Positions 26,851-36,489 of a stretch of DNA of 64,000 bases are shown here, piece after piece; within the stretch, counting starts at the first letter, position 1; every line of letters begins with the position of its first letter. Origin of the DNA: Deferribacter autotrophicus. GTDB lineage: Bacteria; Chrysiogenota; Deferribacteres; Deferribacterales; Deferribacteraceae. Under the pieces are notes generated by a model, which saw only the letters and a list, made by a program, of their open reading frames with translations, made no database searches and was not told the origin of the DNA. A program made the position numbers and the translations under genes. The stretch lies in contig NZ_VFJB01000008.1 in NCBI RefSeq assembly GCF_008362905.1, positions 117,904 to 181,903 on the forward strand. The letters run 5' to 3'.

Positions 26851-27925
26851 AACTCTAAGACCCACTTATGCTTATATTGACCTTGAAAATTATAAACATA
26901 ATATTGAAATAGCTAAAAAATTATCCAATTCAAAAATTATAGCAATTGTAAAAGCCGATGCCTACGGTCATGGTGCAATCAAGATTGCAGAGTTTGCATA
27001 CAAGCAGTGTGGTGTTACACACTTTGGTGTAGCTACTATAGAAGAGGGAATAAATTTAAGAAAAAAGTTAAATGATGCTCATATCATTATTTTAGGTTAT
27101 GTTGATGAAAAATATTATGACGAAATACTTGCTAACAACCTTATTCTTACAATCTATGACTATAATTTTGCATCAAGTTTTAACAATTATCTCATTTCAA
27201 AAAACCGAGTTCATCCTGCTGCTTTGAAAATCGACACAGGGATGAACAGGCTTGGGTTTAATACCGATCTAAATTATTTTGAATTATCAAGCACTTTTTC
27301 AAATATCAAATTTGTTTTGTGTATGACTCATCTATCTTCTTCAGATACAGACAGAGAATATACAGAGTTTCAAATTAACATGTTTAAGGACTTTTTAAAA
27401 AGAGAAAAAATAAATATCCCCACTTCGGTACTTAACTCTTCAGCAATCTGCCTTTACAAAAATGACTTTGATTACACAAGACCAGGCATAATGACTTACG
27501 GTTACGTGTATCCTGAAAACAGTTTTGGGTTGAAACCTGTGATGAAAATATTTTCAAAGATTGTTCATGTAAAAGAATTAAAACGAGGGGATAAAGTTAG
27601 TTATAATCAAAAGTTTACAGCAGATAAAAAGATGAAAATAGGTGTTGTCCCAATAGGTTATGCCGATGGTTATTTCAGAAACCTGAGCAACAGAGGGTTT
27701 ATGTATATAAATGGAAAACGGTGTAATGTTGTAGGAAGTGTTTGCATGGATATGACAATGATAGATATCTCCCATCTTACTGAAAATGAAATAACTGAAG
27801 AAGTGGAAATATTAGGTGAAAATGTTAGGGCTGATATGTTAGCAGAGCTTTGTGATACAATAAGTTACGAAATATTATGTGCTATATCCGATAGAATACC
27901 AAGGGTTTATAGTAATGATTACTAA
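26834..27925 (+). CDS. alr: Alanine racemase
   Basis: 363 aa PLP enzyme that makes D-alanine for peptidoglycan. Seen: YAYIDLENYKHNI at the start, the PLP lysine K40 in IVKADAYGHG, KIDTGMNRLG, the catalytic tyrosine in VSYNQKF, VPIGYADGY and VCMDMTMID. It overlaps prfB upstream and the MlaE-like gene downstream by 11 nt. Confidence 0.95.
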   Translation: MLTKIKTLRPTYAYIDLENYKHNIEIAKKLSNSKIIAIVKADAYGHGAIKIAEFAYKQCGVTHFGVATIEEGINLRKKLNDAHIIILGYVDEKYYDEILANNLILTIYDYNFASSFNNYLISKNRVHPAALKIDTGMNRLGFNTDLNYFELSSTFSNIKFVLCMTHLSSSDTDREYTEFQINMFKDFLKREKINIPTSVLNSSAICLYKNDFDYTRPGIMTYGYVYPENSFGLKPVMKIFSKIVHVKELKRGDKVSYNQKFTADKKMKIGVVPIGYADGYFRNLSNRGFMYINGKRCNVVGSVCMDMTMIDISHLTENEITEEVEILGENVRADMLAELCDTISYEILCAISDRIPRVYSNDY

Positions 27926-28688
27926 TTTTTTCGAAATCGTAGGCTCACCAATTTTAAAATTTATAGTAGGTTCAGGTAGATTATTTTTAATATTAATAGA
28001 TACAATTAGATGGATGTTTGTTCCACCTTACAGAATTAAGCTGCTTTTAAAACAGATGGAATTTATTGGTGTAAATTCACTATCCGTCATTATACTTACA
28101 GGAACTTTTACTGGTATGGTCTTTTCTTTTCAAAGTTACATTGGGTTTCATAAATTTGGTGCAGAATATATGGTAGGAACTGTAGTCGGATTAGGAATGG
28201 CTAGGGAATTGGGGCCCGTTTTGAGCTCAATTATGGTGGCAGCAAGAGCTGGTTCTGCCATTGCTGCTGAAATTGGGACAATGAGAGTTACAGAACAGAT
28301 TGATGCCTTATACGCATTAGCTATAGAACCGGTTCAATATCTTATCGTTCCAAGGGTTTTAGCTGGAGTAATTGTAATGCCTATTTTGAATGTAATAGCT
28401 GTATTTTGTGGTATAGTGGGCGGCTATTTTGTTGGTGTAGAGGTACTTGGAATAAACAAAACTCTATTTTTAGAAACTATGTACAAATATGTCGAATTTG
28501 AAGATTTATACAATGGTATTATAAAAGCTACTGTTTTTGGATTAGTTTTGACACTCGTAGGATGTTATAAAGGTTTTTATACCACAGGTGGGGCAGAAGG
28601 AGTAGGAAAGTCAACAACAGAATCGGTTGTAATGTCCTGCGTTTTGATATTAGTATTTGATTATATCTTAACGGCATTTATGTTTTAG
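27915..28688 (+). CDS. mlaE: MlaE-like ABC permease for phospholipid transport
   Basis: 257 aa from the ATG at 27915 (an earlier in-frame start at 27879 lies deep inside alr). It has about five to six membrane helices and the family signature GLGMARELGPVLSSIMVAAR plus GAEIGTM-like residues. It is the inner-membrane permease of the MlaFED complex, which moves phospholipids between the inner and outer membranes. mlaF and mlaD follow directly. Confidence 0.93.
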   Translation: MITNFFEIVGSPILKFIVGSGRLFLILIDTIRWMFVPPYRIKLLLKQMEFIGVNSLSVIILTGTFTGMVFSFQSYIGFHKFGAEYMVGTVVGLGMARELGPVLSSIMVAARAGSAIAAEIGTMRVTEQIDALYALAIEPVQYLIVPRVLAGVIVMPILNVIAVFCGIVGGYFVGVEVLGINKTLFLETMYKYVEFEDLYNGIIKATVFGLVLTLVGCYKGFYTTGGAEGVGKSTTESVVMSCVLILVFDYILTAFMF

Positions 28689-28696
28689 AGGAATGT

Positions 28697-29452
28697 ATGG
28701 AAGCTGCTATTGAGATAATTGACCTACATAAAAGTTTTGGAAAACATAAGGTACATAAAGGTATAAACCTAAAAATTATAAAAAATACTATTACATGTAT
28801 AATCGGGCCTTCTGGTACCGGCAAAAGTGTTTTGCTGAAGCAGATGATGGGGCTTATTAAGCCAGATAGTGGAAAAGTAATAGTTTGCGGTAAGGATTTA
28901 TCTACGCTTAGTAAAAAAGAATTATTAGAAATTAGAAAAAAATTTGGAATGCTTTTCCAAAATTCTGCTTTATTTGATTCTATGAATGTATATGAAAATG
29001 TGGCATTCCCCTTGAGAGAACATACCAAGCTTAAAGAAAAAGAAATAAGGAAGATTGTTTTGGAAAAGTTGGCTCTTGTGGGATTGAAAGATGTAGAATA
29101 TAAAATGCCTTCTGAATTATCAGGTGGTATGAGAAAAAGGGTAGGATTAGCAAGAGCAATTGCTCTTGAGCCTGAAATAATCCTCTATGATGAACCTACC
29201 ACGGGACTTGACCCTATAATGACAGATATAGTGGATACTCTGGTATATGAAACGCAGAAAAAGCTAAATGTTACATCGGTGGTAATTTCTCATGATATTG
29301 ATTCCACTTTTAAAATTGCTGATTATATTGCTATGATTTATGATGGAAGAATAGTGATGTATGGGACACCAGAGGACTTTAAGACAACTGATAACCCTTA
29401 TGTGGTGCAATTCTTGAGTGGCTCTAAAGATGGACCTATAAAAATTGGATAG
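28697..29452 (+). CDS. mlaF: MlaF-like ABC ATP-binding protein
   Basis: 251 aa. Walker A GPSGTGKS (37-44), Q-loop FQNSALFD, signature LSGGMRKR and Walker B IILYDEPTTGLDP; the GGMRKR form is typical of MlaF. The gene starts nine bases after mlaE with a GAGG site, and the MCE gene starts 13 bases after it. Confidence 0.94.
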   Translation: MEAAIEIIDLHKSFGKHKVHKGINLKIIKNTITCIIGPSGTGKSVLLKQMMGLIKPDSGKVIVCGKDLSTLSKKELLEIRKKFGMLFQNSALFDSMNVYENVAFPLREHTKLKEKEIRKIVLEKLALVGLKDVEYKMPSELSGGMRKRVGLARAIALEPEIILYDEPTTGLDPIMTDIVDTLVYETQKKLNVTSVVISHDIDSTFKIADYIAMIYDGRIVMYGTPEDFKTTDNPYVVQFLSGSKDGPIKIG

Positions 29453-29464
29453 ATGGGGGATTAA

Positions 29465-31045
29465 ATGCGCTTTTCATTAGAAGCAAAAGTTGGTGTTTTT
29501 GTGGTAATAGGACTTTTACTGCTTGGTTATATGACCACAAAAGTGGGTGATATAAGATGGGGTAAAAAACAGGGGTATGAAGTGACTGTATACATAAATG
29601 ATGCAAGTGGACTTGTAAAAGATGCAATTGTAAAATATCGTGGTGTGGAAGTAGGGAAAGTGGAAAGTATTGAACTTGTGGGAGACAGGGTAGAAGTAAA
29701 AGTGTTGATAGATAATAAATATCAAATCCCAAATAATGTAGTAGCAATTATAAGATCAACCGGATTCCTAGGTGAAAAATATCTTGAACTTAGCGTCACA
29801 AAGGAAAAAGATACAGGTTTTCTTGTTGCTGGCAGTCAGATTGATAAATACAAAACCACTGTTGATCTTGACCAGCTTCAAAATAAACTTGCAGATATTG
29901 CTGATGATATAAAAGCTATTACTGAATCTCTGAGAGAGGTGTTGGCTTCTGATAGCGGAAAAACTGATATGAAACTGACCCTGCAAAATATACGTTATTC
30001 TACTGAGTATATCAGAGAAATGCTTGAAGAAAACCAAAAACGTATCAATCAGATTGTCAAAAATGTTGAGACCATCACTACATCATTAAAAGAAATAACT
30101 TTAAGCAATCAACAAAATGTGAATGATTTGATTGCCAATTTAAAGGAAGTATCTGAAACATTGAGGGTACAAACTCCTCAAATTGCTACAAAACTTAACA
30201 ATATAACTACCAATATAGATGACCTTGTGGGAGATTCAAAAGGAGATTTGCGCGAAACAATTTCTAATATAAAGGTTGTTACTACAAAACTGGAAAAAAC
30301 GGTTGATAACCTAAATGAAATTACCGATAAAATAAATAAAGGAAAAGGAACTATTGGAACACTTATAAATGATAATGAAACAGCTCAAGATGTCAAAGAG
30401 GCATTAAAAGGGTTGAGAAAACTTGTTAATGCTTATGATAGATTTAAATTTTACTTATCTTTTAGTGGTGAAAGAATGTGGGATACGGGAGAAACTAAGG
30501 GTTATTTCCATTTAAGAATTCAGCCACGTAAAAACAAATACTATCTTTTGGGTATTGCCACAAGCACAGGGGGTAGGGCATTTACCACGGAAACTGATTA
30601 TACATTTTCTGGTGATGTGCCTTATTATGTGGATGGCAATACAGGTGCTACTAGCAGTAGTTACTCAGTAACAGAGACAAAGAAAGAAAAGGATTCACTT
30701 ACTTTCATAGCTCAGTACGTACAAAGGTTTTATGATCAGCTCGATTTAAGAATAGGTCTTATGGAGTCGGAATTTGGCGTAGGTGCCGATTATTTTCCAT
30801 TAAAAAATAATAAGTTACAGCTCAGTTTTGATGCTTATGATTTCTCTGATAGTTCTGTAGATAGAAAACCTCATTTAAAGGCAAAATTACAGTATAATTT
30901 TACTAAGAATCTATTTTTAAATGTTGGTTATGATGACTTTCTAAATGATGAATCGAGAAGTGCTTTCGTTGGTGGCGGAATCATATTCCTTGATGAAGAT
31001 TTAAAATATCTTTTCGGCAGCAAAGTGCCAATACCTACAAAATAA
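29465..31045 (+). CDS. mlaD: MlaD-type MCE protein with C-terminal outer-membrane barrel
   Basis: 526 aa, far longer than E. coli MlaD (about 180). One N-terminal membrane helix (about 8-25) and one MCE domain (about 38-117: VTVYINDASGLVKDAIVKY, GFLGEKYLEL) are followed by a long helical tether (about 125-320) and a C-terminal region (about 325-526) of alternating strands rich in aromatic residues (KFYLSFSGERMW, YYLLGIATS, LTFIAQYVQRFY, LKAKLQYNFTKNLFLNVGYDDF). The last region looks like an outer-membrane beta-barrel. Such a protein could span the periplasm, as described for the Veillonella parvula Mla system. Confidence 0.88.
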   Translation: MRFSLEAKVGVFVVIGLLLLGYMTTKVGDIRWGKKQGYEVTVYINDASGLVKDAIVKYRGVEVGKVESIELVGDRVEVKVLIDNKYQIPNNVVAIIRSTGFLGEKYLELSVTKEKDTGFLVAGSQIDKYKTTVDLDQLQNKLADIADDIKAITESLREVLASDSGKTDMKLTLQNIRYSTEYIREMLEENQKRINQIVKNVETITTSLKEITLSNQQNVNDLIANLKEVSETLRVQTPQIATKLNNITTNIDDLVGDSKGDLRETISNIKVVTTKLEKTVDNLNEITDKINKGKGTIGTLINDNETAQDVKEALKGLRKLVNAYDRFKFYLSFSGERMWDTGETKGYFHLRIQPRKNKYYLLGIATSTGGRAFTTETDYTFSGDVPYYVDGNTGATSSSYSVTETKKEKDSLTFIAQYVQRFYDQLDLRIGLMESEFGVGADYFPLKNNKLQLSFDAYDFSDSSVDRKPHLKAKLQYNFTKNLFLNVGYDDFLNDESRSAFVGGGIIFLDEDLKYLFGSKVPIPTK

Positions 31046-31054
31046 GGATTTAAT

Positions 31055-31294
31055 ATGATAAAGGTTAAAGCTTATGCAGACTTAACAAAGTATATTACAA
31101 AGGAACAGGGTAAATTTGAGACAAATTTTAATAACAAAGGTAAGGAATTTACTGTGGAAGAGATAATTAATTATTACGGTATCCCAAGGGAAAAGATACA
31201 GATTATTCTGGTTAATGGGCTTCATTCTGATGTAAAAACAGTAGTGAAGGATGGTGATACTGTAGTTTTCTTTTCACCTGTGGGGGGCGGATGA
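31055..31294 (+). CDS. MoaD/ThiS-like beta-grasp protein
   Basis: 79 aa with a ubiquitin-like beta-grasp pattern and the C-terminal FFSPVGGG tail that is adenylated and thiocarboxylated in MoaD and ThiS. It has AAGGA upstream and overlaps the mqnD start by 4 nt. No moa or thi gene is nearby; its partner is unknown. It might serve tungsten/molybdenum cofactor or another sulfur transfer. Confidence 0.8.
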   Translation: MIKVKAYADLTKYITKEQGKFETNFNNKGKEFTVEEIINYYGIPREKIQIILVNGLHSDVKTVVKDGDTVVFFSPVGGG

Positions 31295-32082
31295 GAAAAC
31301 TCACACTTGGTATTTCCACATGTCCCAATGATACTTATATTTTTGGTGCATTAATAAATGGATTTATAGATGCACCTTACAAATTTAAAGTTCTTCTTGA
31401 TGATGTGGAAGTTTTAAATAATTTTGCTCTTAATAATTATCTTGATGTAATAAAAGTATCCTATGGAGTTATACCAAAACTTATTGATAAATATGTAATA
31501 CTAAAAAGTGGTGGTGCGCTGAGTTATGGTCATGGCCCCATTTTAGTTTCAAAAAAATATCATAAAATTGAAGAATTAAAAGGGAAAAAAATAGCAATAC
31601 CAGGCTTTAACACCACTGCCTACAATTTATTCAAATATTTTTATGGCAATGATTTTAATTTTTTCCATTTAAGATTTGATAAAATTATTCCTGCAGTAAT
31701 AAATGGGGAAGCAGATGCAGGTCTCTTGATTCATGAAGGGCGTTTTGTTTATAAAATTTATGGATTAAATCTTATATGTGACTTAGGTGTTTTATGGGAT
31801 GAAAAGTTTGACGCACCCATCCCACTTGGTGCAATTCTTTTAAAAAGAGAGATTCGTGAACTTGCTCCTGAAATAAATAATCTTATTAGAAAATCAATTG
31901 ATTATGCAAAAAACCATTTTAATAAAATAAAACCATTTATTGAAAAATACGCTCAAGAGTTAAACGATAAGATAGTTAAAAAACATATTGAAGCATTTGT
32001 TAATGAAAATTCTTATGATTTATCAAAATATATAAATCAGTTATCAATATTTTTAAATATCGATAAATCCTCTTTTGTCTAA
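31291..32082 (+). CDS. mqnD: 1,4-dihydroxy-6-naphthoate synthase
   Basis: 263 aa with a periplasmic-binding-protein-like fold but no signal peptide. The LGISTCPNDTYIFGAL start, SYGHGPILVS, GKKIAIPGFNTTAYNLFK and GLLIHEGRF segments are those of MqnD, which turns cyclic dehypoxanthine futalosine into 1,4-dihydroxy-6-naphthoate in the futalosine menaquinone pathway. Other mqn genes are not linked here, except perhaps the deaminase at 37927. Confidence 0.92.
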   Translation: MRKLTLGISTCPNDTYIFGALINGFIDAPYKFKVLLDDVEVLNNFALNNYLDVIKVSYGVIPKLIDKYVILKSGGALSYGHGPILVSKKYHKIEELKGKKIAIPGFNTTAYNLFKYFYGNDFNFFHLRFDKIIPAVINGEADAGLLIHEGRFVYKIYGLNLICDLGVLWDEKFDAPIPLGAILLKREIRELAPEINNLIRKSIDYAKNHFNKIKPFIEKYAQELNDKIVKKHIEAFVNENSYDLSKYINQLSIFLNIDKSSFV

Positions 32083-32090
32083 TAACATCG

Positions 32091-32108
32091 TTGTATTTTA
32101 ACATACAA
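32091..32108. promoter_or_regulatory. 18-bp near-perfect palindrome
   Basis: TTGTATTTTAACATACAA matches its reverse complement at 16 of 18 positions. It lies nine bases after the mqnD stop, in the 97-bp gap before the next gene; it could be an operator or a weak terminator stem. Confidence 0.3.
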
Positions 32109-32179
32109 TAAACTATCTGTTGAAATAATATAACTTCTTGTTATTTTAAATCCAAACTTATGCATGGAGTAATAATTAT

Positions 32180-32671
32180 ATGATAGAGATTAAGACCTTA
32201 AATACCATTCTTGCATTAGTTACTGCCACAGGAATATTTGTAGTCATACAAATTATAAAAGCCAATTTAGAAGCTCAAAAAATAAATAAATATTGCTCAC
32301 AATTACAGGAGATTATGCTTTTTTTGAAAAAAAGAATACTTAAAAATGAGTTGGACTGTAACTTTTTAAATGATTGTGATGATAAAATTGTAAATAATAT
32401 AAATCAACTGATAAAAGCATACAACAATCATATTAGAGAAAATCACTACTATAAGAAACTAATAGTTGACTTAGTATCGAACAGAAGTGGGAAAAATTTT
32501 TCCATGTATGATTTGTTTGAGTTTTTTGAAAAAGGGAAAATTAATGATTTCTTTCTTTCTCTGGTTATGAATGGTGGATATCTTTTTGCAAATATTGTCT
32601 ATCTCTCCTTGCTAAAAAAATATGGATTTGCTACAAGGTATCAGGAACTCAAAAAACAGTTTAACATTTAA
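32180..32671 (+). CDS. Membrane-anchored hypothetical protein
   Basis: 163 aa. One N-terminal membrane helix (about 8-25) is followed by a mainly helical cytoplasmic domain with several cysteines (C37, C60, C65 region) and a hydrophobic helix near 135-150. GGAG precedes the ATG. I do not recognise the family. Confidence 0.6.
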   Translation: MIEIKTLNTILALVTATGIFVVIQIIKANLEAQKINKYCSQLQEIMLFLKKRILKNELDCNFLNDCDDKIVNNINQLIKAYNNHIRENHYYKKLIVDLVSNRSGKNFSMYDLFEFFEKGKINDFFLSLVMNGGYLFANIVYLSLLKKYGFATRYQELKKQFNI

Positions 32672-32747
32672 ATAATAAAAATATTTTTAATCATTTTCTA
32701 ATGACAAAACTCTTTTATTTTAAATAAATTTTTTATATTATTAAACC

Positions 32748-33347
32748 ATGACATATTATTATATTCTTGCAACATATCTCATTTTTTACTGTATATTGCA
32801 CTCTATAATGGCAGATGATGTTATTATGAATAAAATTTATTATAAATGGTGGTATAGAGGTTTCTTTGTAATTATATCTACTGTTTTATTAGTCCCTGCA
32901 GTAATCATTTACAGTAAAATAAAAAGTGAATATTTCTTTAATCCCCCTTTAGCTATAAAAATAATACTTTATTTAATTAATATTGCAGCTTTATTATTTG
33001 GTTATTATGCGTCTAAATGTTATGATAATGATGAATTTTTAGGTATAAAACAGATTAGAGAGTATTTTAAAAAAGGTGTAACAGAGGTAAATCATCATAA
33101 GAAGCTGATAGTAAAAGGTGCATTAAAGTATGTAAGACATCCATACTATTTTGCAGGAATTGTATTACTATGGTCAAGACCATTAAAAGTTAAAGACTTA
33201 TTGGTTAATATTATTTTTACCTTATATTTAATATTAGGTGCAATAAATGAAGAAAGAAAACTGATAAAATATTATGGAGAAGAATATATTAATTATAAAA
33301 AAGAGGTTCCTATGTTAATCCCAAGATTTTTTAGGTTTAGAGAATGA
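32748..33347 (+). CDS. Isoprenylcysteine/phospholipid methyltransferase-like membrane protein
   Basis: 199 aa with about five membrane helices. The C-terminal part has the PEMT/ICMT signature: KGALKYVRHPYYFAGIVLLW followed by NEERKLIKYYGEEYINYKKEVPMLIP, which binds S-adenosylmethionine. It may methylate a lipid or quinone-like substrate. It overlaps the lipid kinase gene by 4 nt. No ribosome-binding site is clear at the ATG. Confidence 0.8.
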   Translation: MTYYYILATYLIFYCILHSIMADDVIMNKIYYKWWYRGFFVIISTVLLVPAVIIYSKIKSEYFFNPPLAIKIILYLINIAALLFGYYASKCYDNDEFLGIKQIREYFKKGVTEVNHHKKLIVKGALKYVRHPYYFAGIVLLWSRPLKVKDLLVNIIFTLYLILGAINEERKLIKYYGEEYINYKKEVPMLIPRFFRFRE

Positions 33348-34201
33348 AAACGATTGTCATTGCAAACCCTGTAAGTGGTTCATTCAATAAAGAAAAATTT
33401 GAAAAATGCTTAAAGATACTTAATAAAAAGCTTACCAATATAAATGTAATTTTCACTGAATATGCAAGTCATGCAGAAAAAATATCTAATGAAGAAGATT
33501 ATGATTTGATAATCACTGCTGGTGGAGACGGTTTGATAAATGAGGTAATAAATGGAATAGAATCAAGAGTAGATAAGAATAAACCTATACTTTTCTACAA
33601 TTTACCATTTGGCACAAGCAACGTGTTCTGTAGAGAATATAATATACCTGTAAAACCTGAGTTTGCTGCAGAAAGAATGAGAATTACTGAATTTGATTCA
33701 ATACCATTGGGATTTATTGGTGGAAGGTATTTTGCGCTTATGTTAGGATTAGGCTTTGACGCAACAGCAGTAAAATTGGTAGATTTAGATTTTAAAAAGA
33801 AATACGGTAAATTGGCATACATCAAGTCAGGTCTTCATTCTTTTTTATTTACAAAATTTACTCCTTTTAATGTATATGTTAAAGGCAAAAAAATTAATAC
33901 GTATCATATGATTGTAGCTGTTAGCAATAGATATGCAGGAAATTTTATTTTATCAAAAGCTTTCAAGAAAAATCGTCTTAACATCTTCTACTTAGACAGT
34001 GAATCTAAATTAAAACTTTTAAATAATATTACATCTGTATCACTTTTTAGAGGATTTAAAGGTAAAAAAACTACTTGCGATATTTTAAAAGTATCTGATA
34101 TAGATGAATGCCAGCTTGATGGTGATTTTTTTAAGCTGAACAGTAAAAACAATTTTGTAAGATTAAAAAAGTCTTCATTCTACTTGATAAAGTCGTTATA
34201 A
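33344..34201 (+). CDS. Diacylglycerol kinase-family lipid kinase
   Basis: 285 aa with the DAGK catalytic domain: ANPVSGSFNK at the start, the nucleotide-binding GGDG at 60-63 (TAGGDGLINEV), LPFGTSN and LGFDATAVK. It phosphorylates diacylglycerol or a related lipid at the membrane. Linked to a PEMT-like methyltransferase, which suggests a lipid-modifying pair. Confidence 0.88.
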   Translation: MKTIVIANPVSGSFNKEKFEKCLKILNKKLTNINVIFTEYASHAEKISNEEDYDLIITAGGDGLINEVINGIESRVDKNKPILFYNLPFGTSNVFCREYNIPVKPEFAAERMRITEFDSIPLGFIGGRYFALMLGLGFDATAVKLVDLDFKKKYGKLAYIKSGLHSFLFTKFTPFNVYVKGKKINTYHMIVAVSNRYAGNFILSKAFKKNRLNIFYLDSESKLKLLNNITSVSLFRGFKGKKTTCDILKVSDIDECQLDGDFFKLNSKNNFVRLKKSSFYLIKSL

Positions 34202-34267
34202 AACACTTGAACATATAGTGAAAAAAAATATCTTTATTAAGGTAGTTATTATTTTTGGGAGGTTAAA

Positions 34268-36445
34268 TTGAATAATAAAGAAACAAGAGATATTTTATCA
34301 AAACTCGGATTTATTTATTATGAAGGATTTATAGAAAATGATGCCGTTTGCATAACATACGTTTCGGATGAAGTCCTAAATTACATTTCTGACAAATCTC
34401 TTGCTTATAGTAAAAATTTCTTTAAAGAAATATTAACTGCCAATCATAAGGATGCTTTTGATTATTTCACAGAGAAAGCAAAAAAAGAAAAATACCTTGA
34501 GCTATTATATCAAATTGAAATAAATAACCAAAAATATTGGGTTATAGATTTTACTTTTTTTGAGCATAAAGATGATAAAATATTATTTTATGGTTATTTT
34601 AAAGGTATTACACGCCTTTTTGATAATTTTATTGAGAAAAAGGAAATTTCTGAATATGCTAGTAATATTTATTCTTTTATTACAAAATTATTGGAAAAAG
34701 ATGAAGTTAATGAATTAGATATCATTGAAAATCTTATTGAAATCTTTAAATTCGAAAAATTAGCAATTATAAAATTTGAAGACAATAACCCTAAATTATG
34801 CCTGCACAATCTTTATGAACATGATGCTAAAGAAATTATAAAATTATTAGATTCTAAAAAAGTTAAAAACGAAAATTATAAGCTATTTAACTTATCTGAC
34901 AATTATATAATTGCATTACCAAATAATGAATGTAAAAAAATCGTAGAGGAGCGTTTCAAGACAGTTTTAAAAATATTAAATCTAGTAGTCGACTATTCAA
35001 ATAAGAGAAAACGTCTGAAGAAATCAATAAACAACAATTTAAAACTTATTGATCAATTAAAAATAAACTACGCTTTTTTGGAGCATATTTTAAACAATTT
35101 GCAATCAGGAGTATGTGTAGTCGATGAGTTAAAAAACGTTGTTTTAAGCAATTATGTATTCAATAAATTCTTCAAAGAGGACGATATTTATGATTTATTA
35201 GGTAATAATAATTCTATTTTATCTAGAGATGATAACTACTTCAAAATATATATAAAAGACTTAAACATTGAAAATGAGACTTACAAAATGATACTTGCAG
35301 TGAATGTTACAGATATTGTTAAGTATGAGCAGGAAATATCAAGGCTTGATAGACTTGCAGCAATAGGACAGCTCACAGCTGGAATAGCTCATGATTTTAA
35401 TAATGTGTTAACAGGCATAATGGGGATGAGTAATGCCCTAAAAATGCTTGAGAAAGACAGTAAAAAATTGAATTTTCTAGAAAATATAGAAAAACTTGTA
35501 GACAAAGCAGCAGGAGTAATCAGGCAACTTCTTGATTTTGCAAGGCAATCTGAAGGAACGGGGCAATTTCTTGATTTGGTACCATTTATTAAAGAATTTA
35601 CGAAAATACTAAGCAACACTTTTCCAAAGAAAATAAAGATAAATTTCAAATATAACAAAGATGAAAAATACGTTGTATTTGTAGATCCAGTTCAGCTTGA
35701 TAGGATATTAATGAATATTTGTGTAAATGCAAAGGATGCCATAGGGGATAATCAGGGAGAAATAAACATTGCGTTAGAAAAAATAGAAATTAAGGATAGA
35801 AATTTTAAAGATTTAATCAATTTAGTGATAAATGGTAAATATATTTGCATAAGTATATCTGATTCAGGAGAAGGTATCCCTAAAAATATAAGAAAAAAGA
35901 TTTTTGATCCATATTTTACCACTAAGGTGTATGGTAATGGCTTGGGGCTTGCCCAGGTATATGGTCTTGTGAAGAATAATAATGGATATATCACTTTTGA
36001 ATCAGAATTGGGGAAGGGGACAACATTTTATATTCTATTACCCGAAGTAAATTCAAAAGATGAACATAAAGAAGAGATTAAAAAATCTGAAAAAATTGAA
36101 AATTTATTGAAAGACAGAAAGATACTGATTATTGATGATGAAAAATATATAATAGAGCCTTTGATAATGTATTTGGAGAATTATGGAGCAAAGATTGATT
36201 ATGCCACCTCAGGGACAGAAGGAATAAATTTGGCAGAAAAAAATACTTATGACGTAATAATTACTGATTATTACTTACCTGATGTTGATAGTTTAGAGCT
36301 TTTAGCAAAATTTAAAAATGTTTGTAAAAATATTATAGTAATATCAGGCTATCCTGTAAAAAATATGGATTTACCTTTTTTGAAGAAACCTTTTGCTCTC
36401 GATAAACTACGTGATCTGATAATAGAATTAGTAAAAAATAAATAA
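34268..36445 (+). CDS. Hybrid sensor histidine kinase with receiver domain
   Basis: 725 aa, no membrane helix seen, so probably cytoplasmic. An N-terminal sensory half with a PAS-like part (about 265-350) is followed by HisKA (H375 in GIAHDFNNVLTGIMG), HATPase (N box VNAKDAIG, G1 SDSGEGIP, G2 GNGLGLAQVYG) and a C-terminal receiver with D667 in IITDYYLPD and a conserved KKPF lysine. No cognate regulator is nearby. The TTG start has GGGAGG five bases before it. A terminator follows the stop. Confidence 0.92.
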   Translation: MNNKETRDILSKLGFIYYEGFIENDAVCITYVSDEVLNYISDKSLAYSKNFFKEILTANHKDAFDYFTEKAKKEKYLELLYQIEINNQKYWVIDFTFFEHKDDKILFYGYFKGITRLFDNFIEKKEISEYASNIYSFITKLLEKDEVNELDIIENLIEIFKFEKLAIIKFEDNNPKLCLHNLYEHDAKEIIKLLDSKKVKNENYKLFNLSDNYIIALPNNECKKIVEERFKTVLKILNLVVDYSNKRKRLKKSINNNLKLIDQLKINYAFLEHILNNLQSGVCVVDELKNVVLSNYVFNKFFKEDDIYDLLGNNNSILSRDDNYFKIYIKDLNIENETYKMILAVNVTDIVKYEQEISRLDRLAAIGQLTAGIAHDFNNVLTGIMGMSNALKMLEKDSKKLNFLENIEKLVDKAAGVIRQLLDFARQSEGTGQFLDLVPFIKEFTKILSNTFPKKIKINFKYNKDEKYVVFVDPVQLDRILMNICVNAKDAIGDNQGEINIALEKIEIKDRNFKDLINLVINGKYICISISDSGEGIPKNIRKKIFDPYFTTKVYGNGLGLAQVYGLVKNNNGYITFESELGKGTTFYILLPEVNSKDEHKEEIKKSEKIENLLKDRKILIIDDEKYIIEPLIMYLENYGAKIDYATSGTEGINLAEKNTYDVIITDYYLPDVDSLELLAKFKNVCKNIIVISGYPVKNMDLPFLKKPFALDKLRDLIIELVKNK

Positions 36446-36467
36446 GAGGGATTTAAAAAATCCCTCT
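36445..36467. terminator. Bidirectional intrinsic terminator
   Basis: AGAGGGATTT (36445-36454) pairs with AAATCCCTCT (36458-36467) and is followed by ATTTTT; it serves the histidine kinase and, on the other strand, lies after purB. Confidence 0.85.
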
Positions 36468-36489
36468 ATTTTTGAATTTAATTTAAAGA

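Noticed and set aside
29436..30037. Minus-strand frames opposite mlaD
   Set aside because: They are shadows with low-complexity translations rich in His/Leu/Tyr.
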